64,000 nucleotides of DNA from Salipiger mangrovisoli (GTDB lineage Bacteria; Pseudomonadota; Alphaproteobacteria; Rhodobacterales; Rhodobacteraceae): contig NZ_JADFFK010000006.1 of NCBI RefSeq assembly GCF_015223355.1, forward strand, positions 214,119-278,118, in the 5' to 3' direction. A model generated the notes under the pieces. The model did no database searches, was not told the origin of the DNA, and was given only the letters and a program-made list of their open reading frames with translations. The first letter of the stretch is position 1. Every line of letters begins with the position of its first letter. The translations under genes were made by a program, and so were the position numbers. This document shows positions 19,618 through 28,567 of the stretch, piece after piece.

Positions 19618-20427
19618 ATGCGCGCCTATCTCTTCCTGATATGCCCCGTTCTGCTGTTCCTCGGAGGCAGCTACCTGCTGCCCTTCCTCGGGATCATGCA
19701 GCTCAGCTTCACCGACCCCGAGCCGGGGCTCGGCCAATACAGCCACGTGCTGTCGGACCCGCTGACGCTCAGCGTGATCTGGCGCACGCTGCGGATCTGC
19801 GTGATCGTCACCGCCGTCTCGGTCGCCGCCGCCTACATCATCACCCTTCTTTGGGTCCGAGGTCGCCCGCTGGTGCGCAGCCTGACCGAGCTGTGCATCA
19901 TGATCCCCTTCTGGATCTCCGTCCTCAGCCGTGCCTTCGGCTGGATGTCGATGCTGTCGAACCGCGGCCTGCTGAACACCTGGCTCAAGGACCTCGGACT
20001 GATCGAGACCTCGCTGCAGCTGACGCGCAACGAGTTCGCCGTGATCATCGGCATGTCACACTACCTCATTCCCTTCGCGGTCTTCCCGCTGGCCACCGCC
20101 ATGCGCAACGTCGACGAACGCGTGCTGACCGCCGCAGACGGCATGGGCGCCTCTCGCCTGCGCATCTTCTGGCAGGTGTTCCTGCCGATGACCGCCAGCG
20201 GCATCATCGGCGCGACCCTGCTGGTCTTCGTCTTCTCGGTCGGCTTCTTCGTCACTCCCGCGCTGCTGGGCGGCGGGCAGTCGGTGCTGATCGCCGAGCT
20301 GATCTACCTCTGGATCTTCCAGATCCCGCAATGGGGCATGGCCGCCGCGATGAGCGTGATCCTGATGCTCGCGGTGGGCGGCATCCTGGTGCTGCTCATG
20401 CGCCGCTACGGGGAGATGGCGAAATGA
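19618..20427 (+). CDS. ABC transporter permease, PotB-type
   Basis: A 269-residue inner-membrane permease with about six helices. The first spans AYLFLICPVLLFLGGSYLLP. The EAA-like cytoplasmic loop is VLTAADGMGASRLRIFWQVF near residue 165, which docks on the ATPase. It overlaps the second permease by four bases (ATGA) and follows the binding-protein gene by 55 bases. Confidence 0.92.
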   Translation: MRAYLFLICPVLLFLGGSYLLPFLGIMQLSFTDPEPGLGQYSHVLSDPLTLSVIWRTLRICVIVTAVSVAAAYIITLLWVRGRPLVRSLTELCIMIPFWISVLSRAFGWMSMLSNRGLLNTWLKDLGLIETSLQLTRNEFAVIIGMSHYLIPFAVFPLATAMRNVDERVLTAADGMGASRLRIFWQVFLPMTASGIIGATLLVFVFSVGFFVTPALLGGGQSVLIAELIYLWIFQIPQWGMAAAMSVILMLAVGGILVLLMRRYGEMAK

Positions 20428-21236
20428 CAAAGCTGCACCCCGGCCGGCTCGCCACGCTGCTGACCGCGCTGGTCGCGCTCTTCCTGCTGATGCCGCTGAT
20501 CGCGGTGGTGCCGGTGAGCTTCACCTCGCGCCGCTATCTCAGCCTGCCCGACGGGAAATACTCGCTGCGCCACTACCAGGCGCTCTGGGAAGACCCCGAG
20601 TGGTTGAGCAGTTTCCTGACCTCGGTGCAGGTTGGCGTGATCGCCAGCCTGCTGGCCGTCGCGCTGGCCACCGCCTTCTGTATCGGCATCTGGATGCTGC
20701 GCCCGCGCTTCTCCGGGCTGATGACCGGCTTCGTGCTGCTGCCCATGGTGGCACCGCCCGTGGTCTCGTCGCTGACGCTCTACTTCTTCCTCAAGAAGCT
20801 GTCGGAGTGGAACAGCCTGATCGCCTACGACAGCCTTGGCGGCGTGATCCTCGCCCACATGGTGATGATCGTGCCCTACGCCGTGGTCGTGGTCATGGTC
20901 TCGCTGAGCCAGATCGACCGGCGCATGGATCTGGCCGCGCAATCCATGGGCGCGAGTGTTCCGACCCGCATCTTCGGGGTGATCCTGCCCAACATCCGCT
21001 TCGGCCTCCTGGGCGCGTTCTTCCTGTGCTTCCTGCTCAGCTGGGACGAGATCGGCGTAACGCTCTTCGTCACCTCGGTCGAGACCATCACCCTGCCGCG
21101 CCGCATGTGGATGGGCCTGCGCGACAACGTCGACCCCTCGATTGCCGCACTCTCGGTGCTGCTGATCCTCGTGGTGAGCCTGTTGGTGATCGCCCGTGCC
21201 CTGCTGCTGATGCGCAAGGAACGCGCCGCCCGCTGA
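20424..21236 (+). CDS. ABC transporter permease, PotC-type
   Basis: A 270-residue permease, the second membrane subunit of the importer. It has six predicted helices beginning with LLTALVALFLLMPLIAVVPV. The EAA loop is DLAAQSMGASVPTRIFGVIL near residue 170. It is translationally coupled to the first permease. The acyl-CoA dehydrogenase begins 80 bases later on the same strand, so uptake and catabolic genes may be co-transcribed. Confidence 0.92.
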   Translation: MTKLHPGRLATLLTALVALFLLMPLIAVVPVSFTSRRYLSLPDGKYSLRHYQALWEDPEWLSSFLTSVQVGVIASLLAVALATAFCIGIWMLRPRFSGLMTGFVLLPMVAPPVVSSLTLYFFLKKLSEWNSLIAYDSLGGVILAHMVMIVPYAVVVVMVSLSQIDRRMDLAAQSMGASVPTRIFGVILPNIRFGLLGAFFLCFLLSWDEIGVTLFVTSVETITLPRRMWMGLRDNVDPSIAALSVLLILVVSLLVIARALLLMRKERAAR

Positions 21237-21316
21237 TCCTGCCTTTCGCGCCCCGACGGCGCGGAAGACCCCGCAAAACCCCAGACCAACCCAACGACAG
21301 AACAAGAGGGTCCGAC

Positions 21317-22477
21317 ATGCATTTTGGACTGACCGAAGAACAGGAGATGATCGTCTCCACCGTCCGGAGCTTCGTCGAGAACGAAATCTACCCGCACGAG
21401 GCGGCGGTCGAGCGCAGCGGCGAGGTGCCCGCCGAGGTGGCGCAGGAGATCAAGCAGAAGTGCCTCGATCTCGGCTTCTACGCTTCCAACTTCCCCGAGA
21501 GCGTCGGCGGACCGGGCCTGTCACATCTGGAATTCGCTCTGGTCGAGCGCGAGCTGGGCCGCGGCTCGATGGCGCTGACCCACTTCTTCGGCCGCCCGCA
21601 GAACATCCTGATGGCCTGCGAGGGCGAGCAGGTGGACCGCTACCTGATGCCCGCCGTGCGCGGCGAGCGCATGGACGCGCTGGCGATGACCGAGCCCGAC
21701 GCAGGCTCGGACGTGCGGGGCATGAAATGTACCGCCACCCGTGATGGCGGTGACTGGGTGATCAATGGCTCCAAGCACTTCATCTCCGGCGCCGATCACG
21801 CGGACTTCTTCATCGTCTTTGTCGCCACCGGCGTCGACGAGACCCCGCGCGGCCCCAAGAAGCGCATCACCTGCTTCCTCGTCGACCGCGACACCCCCGG
21901 CTTCGAGGTGGCGAACGGCTACAACTCGGTCTCGCACCGCGGCTACAAGAACTGCATCCTCTACTTCGACAACTGCCGCCTGCCCGACGCGCAGGTGCTG
22001 GGCGAGGTCGACGGCGGCTTCGAGGTGATGAACGAATGGCTCTACGCCACGCGCATCACCGTGGCGACCATGTCGGTGGGCCGCGCCCGCCGGGTGTTCG
22101 ACCACGCCGTGCAATACGCCGCCGAACGCAAGCAGTTCGGCCAGCCGATCGGCAAGTTCCAGGGCGTCAGCTTCCAGATCGCCGACATGATCACCGAGAT
22201 TGATGCCGCAGACATGCTGACGCTCTCCTCCGCATGGCGCCTCGATCAGGGCCTGCCAGCAAACCGCGAGATCGCCTCGGCCAAGGTCTATGCCTCTGAA
22301 ATGCTGGCCCGCGTCACCGACGCCGCGCTGCAGATCCACGGCGGCATGGGACTGATGGACGAGCTGCCGATCGAACGCTTCTGGCGGGATGCCCGCGTCG
22401 AACGGATCTGGGACGGCACCTCCGAGATCCAGCGTCACATCATCAGCCGGGAAATCTTCCGGCCGCTGGGAGCCTGA
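21317..22477 (+). CDS. Acyl-CoA dehydrogenase, candidate gamma-butyrobetainyl-CoA dehydrogenase
   Basis: A 386-residue FAD-dependent acyl-CoA dehydrogenase of normal length. Motifs include DALAMTEPDAGSDVRGMKCT (FAD and substrate binding) and IHGGMGLMDELPIERFWRDA. The usual YEGTSEIQ catalytic-Glu motif reads IWDGTSEIQ, so Asp takes the place of the Glu found in short-chain enzymes. Placed before a CoA ligase and a CaiD-like hydratase, it is well placed to convert gamma-butyrobetainyl-CoA to crotonobetainyl-CoA, as CaiA-type enzymes do. That substrate is inferred. The gap to the ligase gene is three bases. Confidence 0.85.
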   Translation: MHFGLTEEQEMIVSTVRSFVENEIYPHEAAVERSGEVPAEVAQEIKQKCLDLGFYASNFPESVGGPGLSHLEFALVERELGRGSMALTHFFGRPQNILMACEGEQVDRYLMPAVRGERMDALAMTEPDAGSDVRGMKCTATRDGGDWVINGSKHFISGADHADFFIVFVATGVDETPRGPKKRITCFLVDRDTPGFEVANGYNSVSHRGYKNCILYFDNCRLPDAQVLGEVDGGFEVMNEWLYATRITVATMSVGRARRVFDHAVQYAAERKQFGQPIGKFQGVSFQIADMITEIDAADMLTLSSAWRLDQGLPANREIASAKVYASEMLARVTDAALQIHGGMGLMDELPIERFWRDARVERIWDGTSEIQRHIISREIFRPLGA

Positions 22478-22480
22478 CCC

Positions 22481-24535
22481 ATGGAACCGCTCAGCCGCTT
22501 CTTCTCGCCCGGTGCGATCGCCGTGATCGGCGGCGGCACCTGGTGCGAGAGCGTGGTGCGCCAGTGCCGCGACACCGGCTTCGCCGGGCCGATCTGGCCG
22601 GTGCACCCCAAGAAATCCGAGGTCGGCGGCCTGCATGCCTACCCGGACCTCGCGTCGCTGCCGGGCGTGCCGGATGCCGCCTTCATCGGGGTCAACCGCG
22701 AGCTTTCGGTGCAGATCGCCGGAGAGCTCTCGGCCATGGGCTGTGGTGGCGCGGTCTGCTTTGCTGCCGGCTTCAGCGAGGCGGTATCCGAGCTGGCCGA
22801 CGGCGACGCGCTGCAGGCGCAGCTGGTCGCTGCCGCAGGGCAGATGCGCATCCTCGGGCCCAACTGCTACGGCATCGTCAACGCGCTCGACGGCGTGGCG
22901 CTCTGGCCTGACCGGCACGGCATGTCGCCGGTGGATAGCGGCGTCGCCGTCATTGGCCAGTCGTCCAACGTGCTGATCAACCTCACCATGCAGCGCCGGG
23001 GCCTGCCGCTGGCCGCGGTCGTGGCGGCGGGCAACCAGGCGCAGACCTCCATGGCCGATCTCGGCATCGCGCTGCTGGAAGACCCGCGCATCACCGCGCT
23101 GGGGCTGCACATCGAGGGCATCAGCGATTTGCCCGCTTTCGAGGGGCTGGCCCGCCGCGCGCAGGAACTGGGCAAGCCCATCGTCGCGCTGAAGGTCGGC
23201 TCGTCGCAGCAGGCGCAGGAGGCGGCGGTTTCGCACACCGCCTCGCTCACCGGCAGCGACGCCGGGGCGCGGGCGCTGCTGCGCCGGCTCGGCATGGCGC
23301 AGGTGGACACGCCATCGGAGCTGGTCGAGACGCTGAAGCTGCTGCATGTCACCGGCGGGCTTGCCTCGGCCCGGATCGCCTCGGCTTCGTGCTCGGGCGG
23401 CGAGGCCTCGCTGATGGCCGACATGGGCGAGGTGGTGGGGGTAGACTTCCCGGCGCTGGACGATGCGCAGAAGACCGCCCTGCGTGCCGCGCTTGGCCCC
23501 AAGGTCGCACTGGCCAACCCCTTGGACTACAACACCTATATCTGGGGCGACGAGGCGGCGCTGGAAGCCACATTCACCGGCCTCTGCGACGCCGATCTGG
23601 GGCTCGGCTGCGTGGTGATCGACTACCCGCGCGACGACCGTTTCACCGCACCCGACTACGATCAGGTGCTGCGCGCTGTAGCAAGAACGCGCGAGGCCAC
23701 CGGCACGCCGATGGCGCTGGTCTCGCTGCTCGCCGAGGGGCTGCCCGAACCAGTCGCGGCGCGGGCACTGGAGCTGGGCATCACCCCGCTCTGCGGCATG
23801 GGCGAGGCGCTGCGCGCGATCCGTGCCGCGGCGCAGGTCGGCGCGCGGGCAACGGGCGACAACCGCCCGCCCGCGCCGGTTCTGATGCCGCTCAACGGTC
23901 ATGGTACCACCCGCATCTACCCCGAGGCCGAGGCCAAGGCGCTGCTCTCGGCGGCAGGCATCCGCGTGCCGAAATCCGACCGCGCCGACTGCGCCGAGAC
24001 CGCTGGAACCTGCGCATTTGCCATCGGCTTTCCGGTGGTGCTGAAGGGCGAGGGCATCGCCCACAAGACCGAGGCCGGGGCAGTGGTGTTGAACCTCGAC
24101 TGCCGCGAGGCGGTGATGGAGGCGGCGACGGGCATGCCTGCCGAAAGCTTCCTCGTCGAGGAGATGATCACCGGCACCGTCGCCGAGCTGCTGATCGGCG
24201 TGACCCGCGATCCGGCGCATGGCTTCGTGCTGACGCTGGGGCTGGGCGGCATCCTCACCGAGCTGATCCGCGACACCGCCTCGCTGCTGATCCCCGCCAG
24301 CCGCGAGGACGTGCGCAGCGCGCTCACCGGGCTGCGCACCGGCGCGCTGCTCACCGGTTACCGGGGCCGCCCGGCGGCGGACATGGAGGCCGTGCTCGAC
24401 ACGATCATGGCGCTGCAGGAGTTGGTCAGCCGCCACGCGGACAACCTCCACGAAATTGAAATCAACCCGCTGATCTGCCGCACCTCGGGCGCGGTGGCGG
24501 CGGATGCACTCATCAGGATGGGAGAGAGCCAATGA
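22481..24535 (+). CDS. ADP-forming acyl-CoA synthetase
   Basis: A 684-residue NDP-forming acyl-CoA synthetase with fused alpha and beta parts. The N-terminal CoA-binding domain starts at FFSPGAIAVIGGGTWCESVV. The succinyl-CoA-synthetase-like ligase region holds the phospho-His in VSHTASLTGSDAG near residue 255. A C-terminal ATP-grasp domain contains FPVVLKGEGIAHKTEAGAVV and IEINPLICR. It activates a carboxylate with ATP and CoA, releasing ADP and phosphate. In this operon it is the best candidate for betaine/carnitine CoA ligase, a role played by AMP-forming CaiC in enterobacteria. It overlaps the hydratase gene (ATGA). Confidence 0.88.
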   Translation: MEPLSRFFSPGAIAVIGGGTWCESVVRQCRDTGFAGPIWPVHPKKSEVGGLHAYPDLASLPGVPDAAFIGVNRELSVQIAGELSAMGCGGAVCFAAGFSEAVSELADGDALQAQLVAAAGQMRILGPNCYGIVNALDGVALWPDRHGMSPVDSGVAVIGQSSNVLINLTMQRRGLPLAAVVAAGNQAQTSMADLGIALLEDPRITALGLHIEGISDLPAFEGLARRAQELGKPIVALKVGSSQQAQEAAVSHTASLTGSDAGARALLRRLGMAQVDTPSELVETLKLLHVTGGLASARIASASCSGGEASLMADMGEVVGVDFPALDDAQKTALRAALGPKVALANPLDYNTYIWGDEAALEATFTGLCDADLGLGCVVIDYPRDDRFTAPDYDQVLRAVARTREATGTPMALVSLLAEGLPEPVAARALELGITPLCGMGEALRAIRAAAQVGARATGDNRPPAPVLMPLNGHGTTRIYPEAEAKALLSAAGIRVPKSDRADCAETAGTCAFAIGFPVVLKGEGIAHKTEAGAVVLNLDCREAVMEAATGMPAESFLVEEMITGTVAELLIGVTRDPAHGFVLTLGLGGILTELIRDTASLLIPASREDVRSALTGLRTGALLTGYRGRPAADMEAVLDTIMALQELVSRHADNLHEIEINPLICRTSGAVAADALIRMGESQ

Positions 24536-25317
24536 CCTCTTCGAACGTGCTCACCGAGCGCCGCGGCGCGGTGCTCGAGGTGACGCTGAACCGGCCCAAG
24601 GCCAATGCCATCGACATGGCCACCAGCCGCGAGCTGGGCGAGATCTTCACCGAGTTCCGGGACGATCCCGAGCTGCGCGTGGCGATCCTCACCGGCGCGG
24701 GCGAGAAGTTCTTCTGCCCCGGCTGGGACCTCAAGGCTGCCGCCAGCGGCGAGGATGCCGACGGTGATTACGGCAAGGGGGGCTTCGGCGGCCTGCAGGA
24801 GCTGCGCGGCCTGAACAAGCCGGTGATCGCGGCGGTCAACGGCATCGCGTGCGGTGGCGGGCTGGAACTGGCGATCAGCGCCGACATCATCCTCGCCGCC
24901 GACCACGCCTCCTTTGCGCTGCCGGAGATCAAGTCCGGCACCGTGGCAGACGCGGCGACCCTTAAGCTGCCCAAGCGCATCCCCTATCACATCGCCATGG
25001 AGCTGCTCTACACCGGCCGCTGGTTCGACGTGGAAGAGGCGCACCGCTGGGGGCTGGTCAACCGCATCGTGCCGGCGGCCGAGCTGATGGCCGAGGCACG
25101 CAAGATGGCGGACGAGCTTGCCGCAGGTCCGCCGCTGGTCTTCGCCGCGATCAAGGAGATCGCTCGAGAGGCCGAAGACATGAAGTTCCAGGACGCGTTG
25201 AACCGCATCAACGGCAGCCAGTTCGAGACCGTCGAGCGACTCTACCGCTCCGAGGACCAGAAGGAAGGCGCCCGCGCCTTCGCCGAGAAACGCGACCCGG
25301 TCTGGAAGGGCCGGTAA
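24532..25317 (+). CDS. caiD: CaiD-like crotonobetainyl-CoA hydratase
   Basis: A 261-residue crotonase-fold enzyme closely resembling CaiD. The segments EKFFCPGWDLKAA, KPVIAAVNGIACGGGLELAI (oxyanion hole), ASFALPEIKSGTVADAATLK and RWGLVNRIVPAAE follow the CaiD pattern. The two C-terminal motifs FAEKRDPVWKGR are usual for the crotonase family. CaiD interconverts crotonobetainyl-CoA and L-carnitinyl-CoA. The surrounding acyl-CoA dehydrogenase, CoA ligase and carnitine dehydrogenase genes support this substrate. Confidence 0.83.
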   Translation: MTSSNVLTERRGAVLEVTLNRPKANAIDMATSRELGEIFTEFRDDPELRVAILTGAGEKFFCPGWDLKAAASGEDADGDYGKGGFGGLQELRGLNKPVIAAVNGIACGGGLELAISADIILAADHASFALPEIKSGTVADAATLKLPKRIPYHIAMELLYTGRWFDVEEAHRWGLVNRIVPAAELMAEARKMADELAAGPPLVFAAIKEIAREAEDMKFQDALNRINGSQFETVERLYRSEDQKEGARAFAEKRDPVWKGR

Positions 25318-25336
25318 GGAGACGACAGGAGACACC

Positions 25337-26260
25337 ATGCCTCTTCAGATGAACCGCAAGCTCTTTCTCACCGCCGCGATCACCGGCGCGGGCGCCACGC
25401 AGGACAAGAGCCGCCTCGTGCCGCGCTCGCCCAAGGAGATCGCAGAGGCCGCCATCGACGCCGCCAAGGCCGGGGCGGCCATCGTCCACTGTCACGTGCG
25501 CGACCCCGAGACCGGCGCGCCCTGCCGCGACCTTGACTACTATCGCGAGCTGACCGACCGCATCCGGTCCTCCGAGGTGGACATGGTGCTGAACCTCACC
25601 GCCGGAGTCGGCGGCGACCTGACATTCGGCGATCCCGAGACGCCGATGCAGCTCGACGCACCGAACACCGACATGGCGGGCGCCACCGAGCGGATGGCCC
25701 ACATCCGCGCCTGCCTGCCGGAGATCTGCACGCTCGACTGCGGCTCGATGAACTTCGGTGACGGTGACTACGTGATGACCAACACCACCAACATGCTGCG
25801 CGCCATGGGTTCGCAGATGACCGAGCTTGGCGTGAAGCCCGAGATCGAGGCCTTCGACACCGGCCACCTGTGGTTCGCCAAGCAGCTGGTGAAGGAGGGC
25901 GTGCTCGAAGACCCGGCGCTGGTGCAGCTCTGCATGGGCATTCCCTGGGGCGCGCCGAACGACCTCAATACCTTCATGGCGATGGTCAACAACGTGCCCG
26001 ACAGCTGGACATGGTCGGCCTTCAGCCTCGGGCGCGACCAGATGCCCTATGTGGCGGCGGCGACGCTGGCGGGCGGCAACGTCCGCGTCGGGCTGGAGGA
26101 CAACATCTACCTCGAGCGCGGCGTCATGGCGACCAACGCGCAGCTGGTCGAGAAGGGGGCGGACCTGCTGACCAACATGGGCGCCTCGCTGATCGGCCCG
26201 GAAGAGGTGCGCGCGCAGCTCGGTCTCGTGAAGCGCGCCGCCCCGTCGGTCCCGGCATGA
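25337..26260 (+). CDS. Beta-keto acid cleavage enzyme (BKACE, DUF849), 3-dehydrocarnitine type
   Basis: A 307-residue BKACE-family TIM-barrel enzyme. The zinc-binding HCHVRDPETG (two His, residues about 49-51), LDCGSMNFG and the later GLEDN Glu (near residue 254) are the family signatures. BKACEs condense a beta-keto acid with acetyl-CoA and release acetoacetate plus a new acyl-CoA. The member beside carnitine dehydrogenase acts on 3-dehydrocarnitine to give betainyl-CoA and acetoacetate. The ATGA overlap with the dehydrogenase-thioesterase gene supports this specificity. Confidence 0.88.
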   Translation: MPLQMNRKLFLTAAITGAGATQDKSRLVPRSPKEIAEAAIDAAKAGAAIVHCHVRDPETGAPCRDLDYYRELTDRIRSSEVDMVLNLTAGVGGDLTFGDPETPMQLDAPNTDMAGATERMAHIRACLPEICTLDCGSMNFGDGDYVMTNTTNMLRAMGSQMTELGVKPEIEAFDTGHLWFAKQLVKEGVLEDPALVQLCMGIPWGAPNDLNTFMAMVNNVPDSWTWSAFSLGRDQMPYVAAATLAGGNVRVGLEDNIYLERGVMATNAQLVEKGADLLTNMGASLIGPEEVRAQLGLVKRAAPSVPA

Positions 26261-27678
26261 GCCGCGCGGCGATCATCGGCGGCGGCGTCATCGGCGGCGG
26301 CTGGGCCGCCCGGTTTCTGCTGAACGGCTGGGACGTCGCCGTCTTTGACCCGGACCCGGAGGCGGCACGCAAGATCGGCGAGGTGCTGGACAATGCGCGC
26401 GCCTCGCTGCCCGCCCTCTACGACCGCCCGCTGCCGCCCGAAGGCACGCTGACCTTTTCCGCCTCCGTCACCGAGGCGGTGACGGGCGCCGACTGGGTGC
26501 AGGAGAGCGTCTCGGAGCGGCTCGAGCTGAAGCACAGGGTCTACGCCGAGATCGCCGACGCGCTGCCCGAGCGCGGCTTCATCGCCTCCTCGACCTCGGG
26601 TTTCAAGGCCAGCGATCTTGCCTCCGGCGGCGCGCCGGTTGTGGTGGTGCACCCGTTCAACCCGGTCTACCTGCTGCCGCTGGTCGAGATTTCGGGCGAT
26701 GCCGCACTCTGCGGCAGGGCCGCCGGGGTAGTCACCGCCATCGGCATGCACCCGCTGGTGCTGCGCAAGGAGATCGACGCCTTCATCGGCAACCGCTTCC
26801 AGGAAGCGGTCTGGCGCGAGGCGCTGTGGATGCTGAAGGACGGCATCGCCACGACCACTGAGATCGACGACGCGATCCGCATGAGCTTCGGCCTCCGTTG
26901 GGCGCAGATGGGGCTCTTCGAGACCTACCGCATCGCAGGCGGCGAGGCGGGAATGCAGAGCTACATCGAGCAGTTCGGCCCGACCCTCAGCTGGCCCTGG
27001 ACCAAGCTGACCGATGTGCCCGATCTCGATGCGGCGCTGATCGAGACCATCAGCAGCCAGTCCGACGCCCAGTCGGGCCACCGCACCATCCGCGAGTTGG
27101 AGCGGCTGCGCGACGACAACCTTGTCGCCATCCTGCGCGGGCTGCGCCGCACGGGCAGCGGTGCGGGCGGCGTGTTGCTGGGACACGAGAAGACGCTGGC
27201 CGAGGGAGGTGAGCTGGACGGGCTGCCGATCACCCTGCGCCAGGCGGTGCCGGTGACATGGACCGACTACAACGGCCACATGAACGAGGCCGCCTACCTC
27301 GAGCTGGGCACCTGGGCGACCGACGGGCTGATGAAGCGCGTGGGCGCGGACGAGGCCTATGTCGCGGCGGGCAAGAGCTTCTTCACCGTCGACACCCGCA
27401 TCCGCTATCTCGACGAGGTGCACCGGGGGACCGTCCTGACGGTGACCACGCAGGTGCTCGAAGGCGTCGGCAAGAAGATGAGACTCTTCCACCGCGTGAC
27501 AAAGCCCGACGGCACCCTTGCGGCGACGCTCGAAACCCTGCTTCTTCACACCGACCTCACCACCCGCCGCGCCTGCCCGCCCGAGCCGCAGGTGGCGGAG
27601 GCGCTCGAAGACCTCGCTGCGGCCCACGCCGGGCGCCCCGCAGAGGGCGCCGGTGGCGCTGTCGGCCAACGCAACTAG
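26257..27678 (+). CDS. L-carnitine dehydrogenase fused to betainyl-CoA thioesterase
   Basis: A 473-residue two-domain protein. Residues 1-310 are a 3-hydroxyacyl-CoA-dehydrogenase-like carnitine 3-dehydrogenase with the NAD motif IIGGGVIGGGWAARFL, ASSTSGFKASDL and VVVVHPFNPVYLLPLVEISG. Residues about 325-460 are a hotdog thioesterase with VPVTWTDYNGHMNEAAYLEL. Such fusions oxidise L-carnitine to 3-dehydrocarnitine and hydrolyse the betainyl-CoA made by the neighbouring BKACE, giving glycine betaine. It is translationally coupled to the BKACE gene. Complete length. Confidence 0.9.
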   Translation: MSRAAIIGGGVIGGGWAARFLLNGWDVAVFDPDPEAARKIGEVLDNARASLPALYDRPLPPEGTLTFSASVTEAVTGADWVQESVSERLELKHRVYAEIADALPERGFIASSTSGFKASDLASGGAPVVVVHPFNPVYLLPLVEISGDAALCGRAAGVVTAIGMHPLVLRKEIDAFIGNRFQEAVWREALWMLKDGIATTTEIDDAIRMSFGLRWAQMGLFETYRIAGGEAGMQSYIEQFGPTLSWPWTKLTDVPDLDAALIETISSQSDAQSGHRTIRELERLRDDNLVAILRGLRRTGSGAGGVLLGHEKTLAEGGELDGLPITLRQAVPVTWTDYNGHMNEAAYLELGTWATDGLMKRVGADEAYVAAGKSFFTVDTRIRYLDEVHRGTVLTVTTQVLEGVGKKMRLFHRVTKPDGTLAATLETLLLHTDLTTRRACPPEPQVAEALEDLAAAHAGRPAEGAGGAVGQRN

Positions 27679-27694
27679 AAGACCGGAGACACAG

Positions 27695-28435
27695 ATGACC
27701 ATGTCCCCCGAAGAGAAACAGACCCGCGAAGAACTGGCCGCCTGCTACCGGCTCGCCGCGCTGCATAAATTCACCGACCTCATCTACACCCATATCACCG
27801 CCCGCGTGCCGGGCGAGGACGGGCATTTCCTGATCAACCCCTATGGCTGGCGCTGGGAGGAGATCACCGCCTCGTCGCTGGTGAAGATCGACGTCGACGG
27901 CAACAAGGTCGACGGCAGCCCGCAGCGGGTGAACCCGGCAGGTTTCACCATCCACTCGGCGGTGCACATGAACCGCCACGATGCGGCCTGGATCATGCAC
28001 ACCCACACCCGCGCGGGCGTGGCGGTCTCGTGCATGGAAGAGGGGCTGCTGCCGCTCAACCAGATCTCGCTGCAGTTCCACAACCGCATCGGCTACCATG
28101 ACTTCGAGGGCATCGCGCTGGATCTGGAAGAGCGCGAGCGCATCGTCGCGGACCTTGGCGATCACCCGGTGCTGATGCTGCGCAACCACGGGCTCATCGC
28201 CACGGGGCGCAGCGCCGCGGAGATGTTCAACAACATCTTCTACCTCGAGCGTGCCTGCGAAATTCAGATCGCTGCCACCTCCAGTGGCCAAGCGCTGCGC
28301 ATGGTGGACGACGAGATCGCCGCGCGCGTGCATCAGCAATACGTGCAGATGAACGAGGAAGACGGCGACCTCGAACTTGAATGGCAGGCGCACCTGCGCT
28401 CGATCGAGGGCATCGGCACTGACTTTCGGGCCTGA
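27695..28435 (+). CDS. Class II aldolase/adducin-family protein, second copy
   Basis: A 246-residue class II aldolase/adducin-fold protein. TDLIYTHITARVPGEDGHFL, GFTIHSAVHMNRHDAAWIMH and HPVLMLRNHGLIATG contain the zinc-site His residues. It is only moderately similar by eye to the copy at 15.4 kb and is more adducin-like. GGAGA lies six bases before ATG 27695. It closes the carnitine gene run, 16 bases after the dehydrogenase fusion. Its substrate is unknown, and two copies in one cluster suggest an aldol or decarboxylation step not in the textbook carnitine pathway. Confidence 0.85.
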   Translation: MTMSPEEKQTREELAACYRLAALHKFTDLIYTHITARVPGEDGHFLINPYGWRWEEITASSLVKIDVDGNKVDGSPQRVNPAGFTIHSAVHMNRHDAAWIMHTHTRAGVAVSCMEEGLLPLNQISLQFHNRIGYHDFEGIALDLEERERIVADLGDHPVLMLRNHGLIATGRSAAEMFNNIFYLERACEIQIAATSSGQALRMVDDEIAARVHQQYVQMNEEDGDLELEWQAHLRSIEGIGTDFRA

Positions 28436-28476
28436 AGCAGCGGCAGCACCACCGGACCGCCCAACGAGGCCGTGTC

Positions 28477-28547
28477 CCGGGGATGGTTTCCCCGGAGGGC
28501 GCACTAGATCCGCCGCCAGGGCGGGCGTTGGCCCGTTCGAGGGCCAA
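28477..28547 (+). terminator. Two tandem hairpins after the carnitine operon
   Basis: CCGGGGA/TCCCCGG (28477-28495) and TTGGCCC/GGGCCAA (28528-28547) are perfect seven-base-pair stems in the 132-base gap. Neither has a clear T-run. They probably end or attenuate the upstream operon before the oxidoreductase gene. Confidence 0.5.
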
Positions 28548-28567
28548 GACAAAAGAAAGGCAATCTC

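Noticed and set aside
21521..24532. A 1003-codon minus-strand open frame
   Set aside because: It is antisense to the acyl-CoA dehydrogenase and CoA ligase genes, has no recognisable domain, and reflects the high G+C content.
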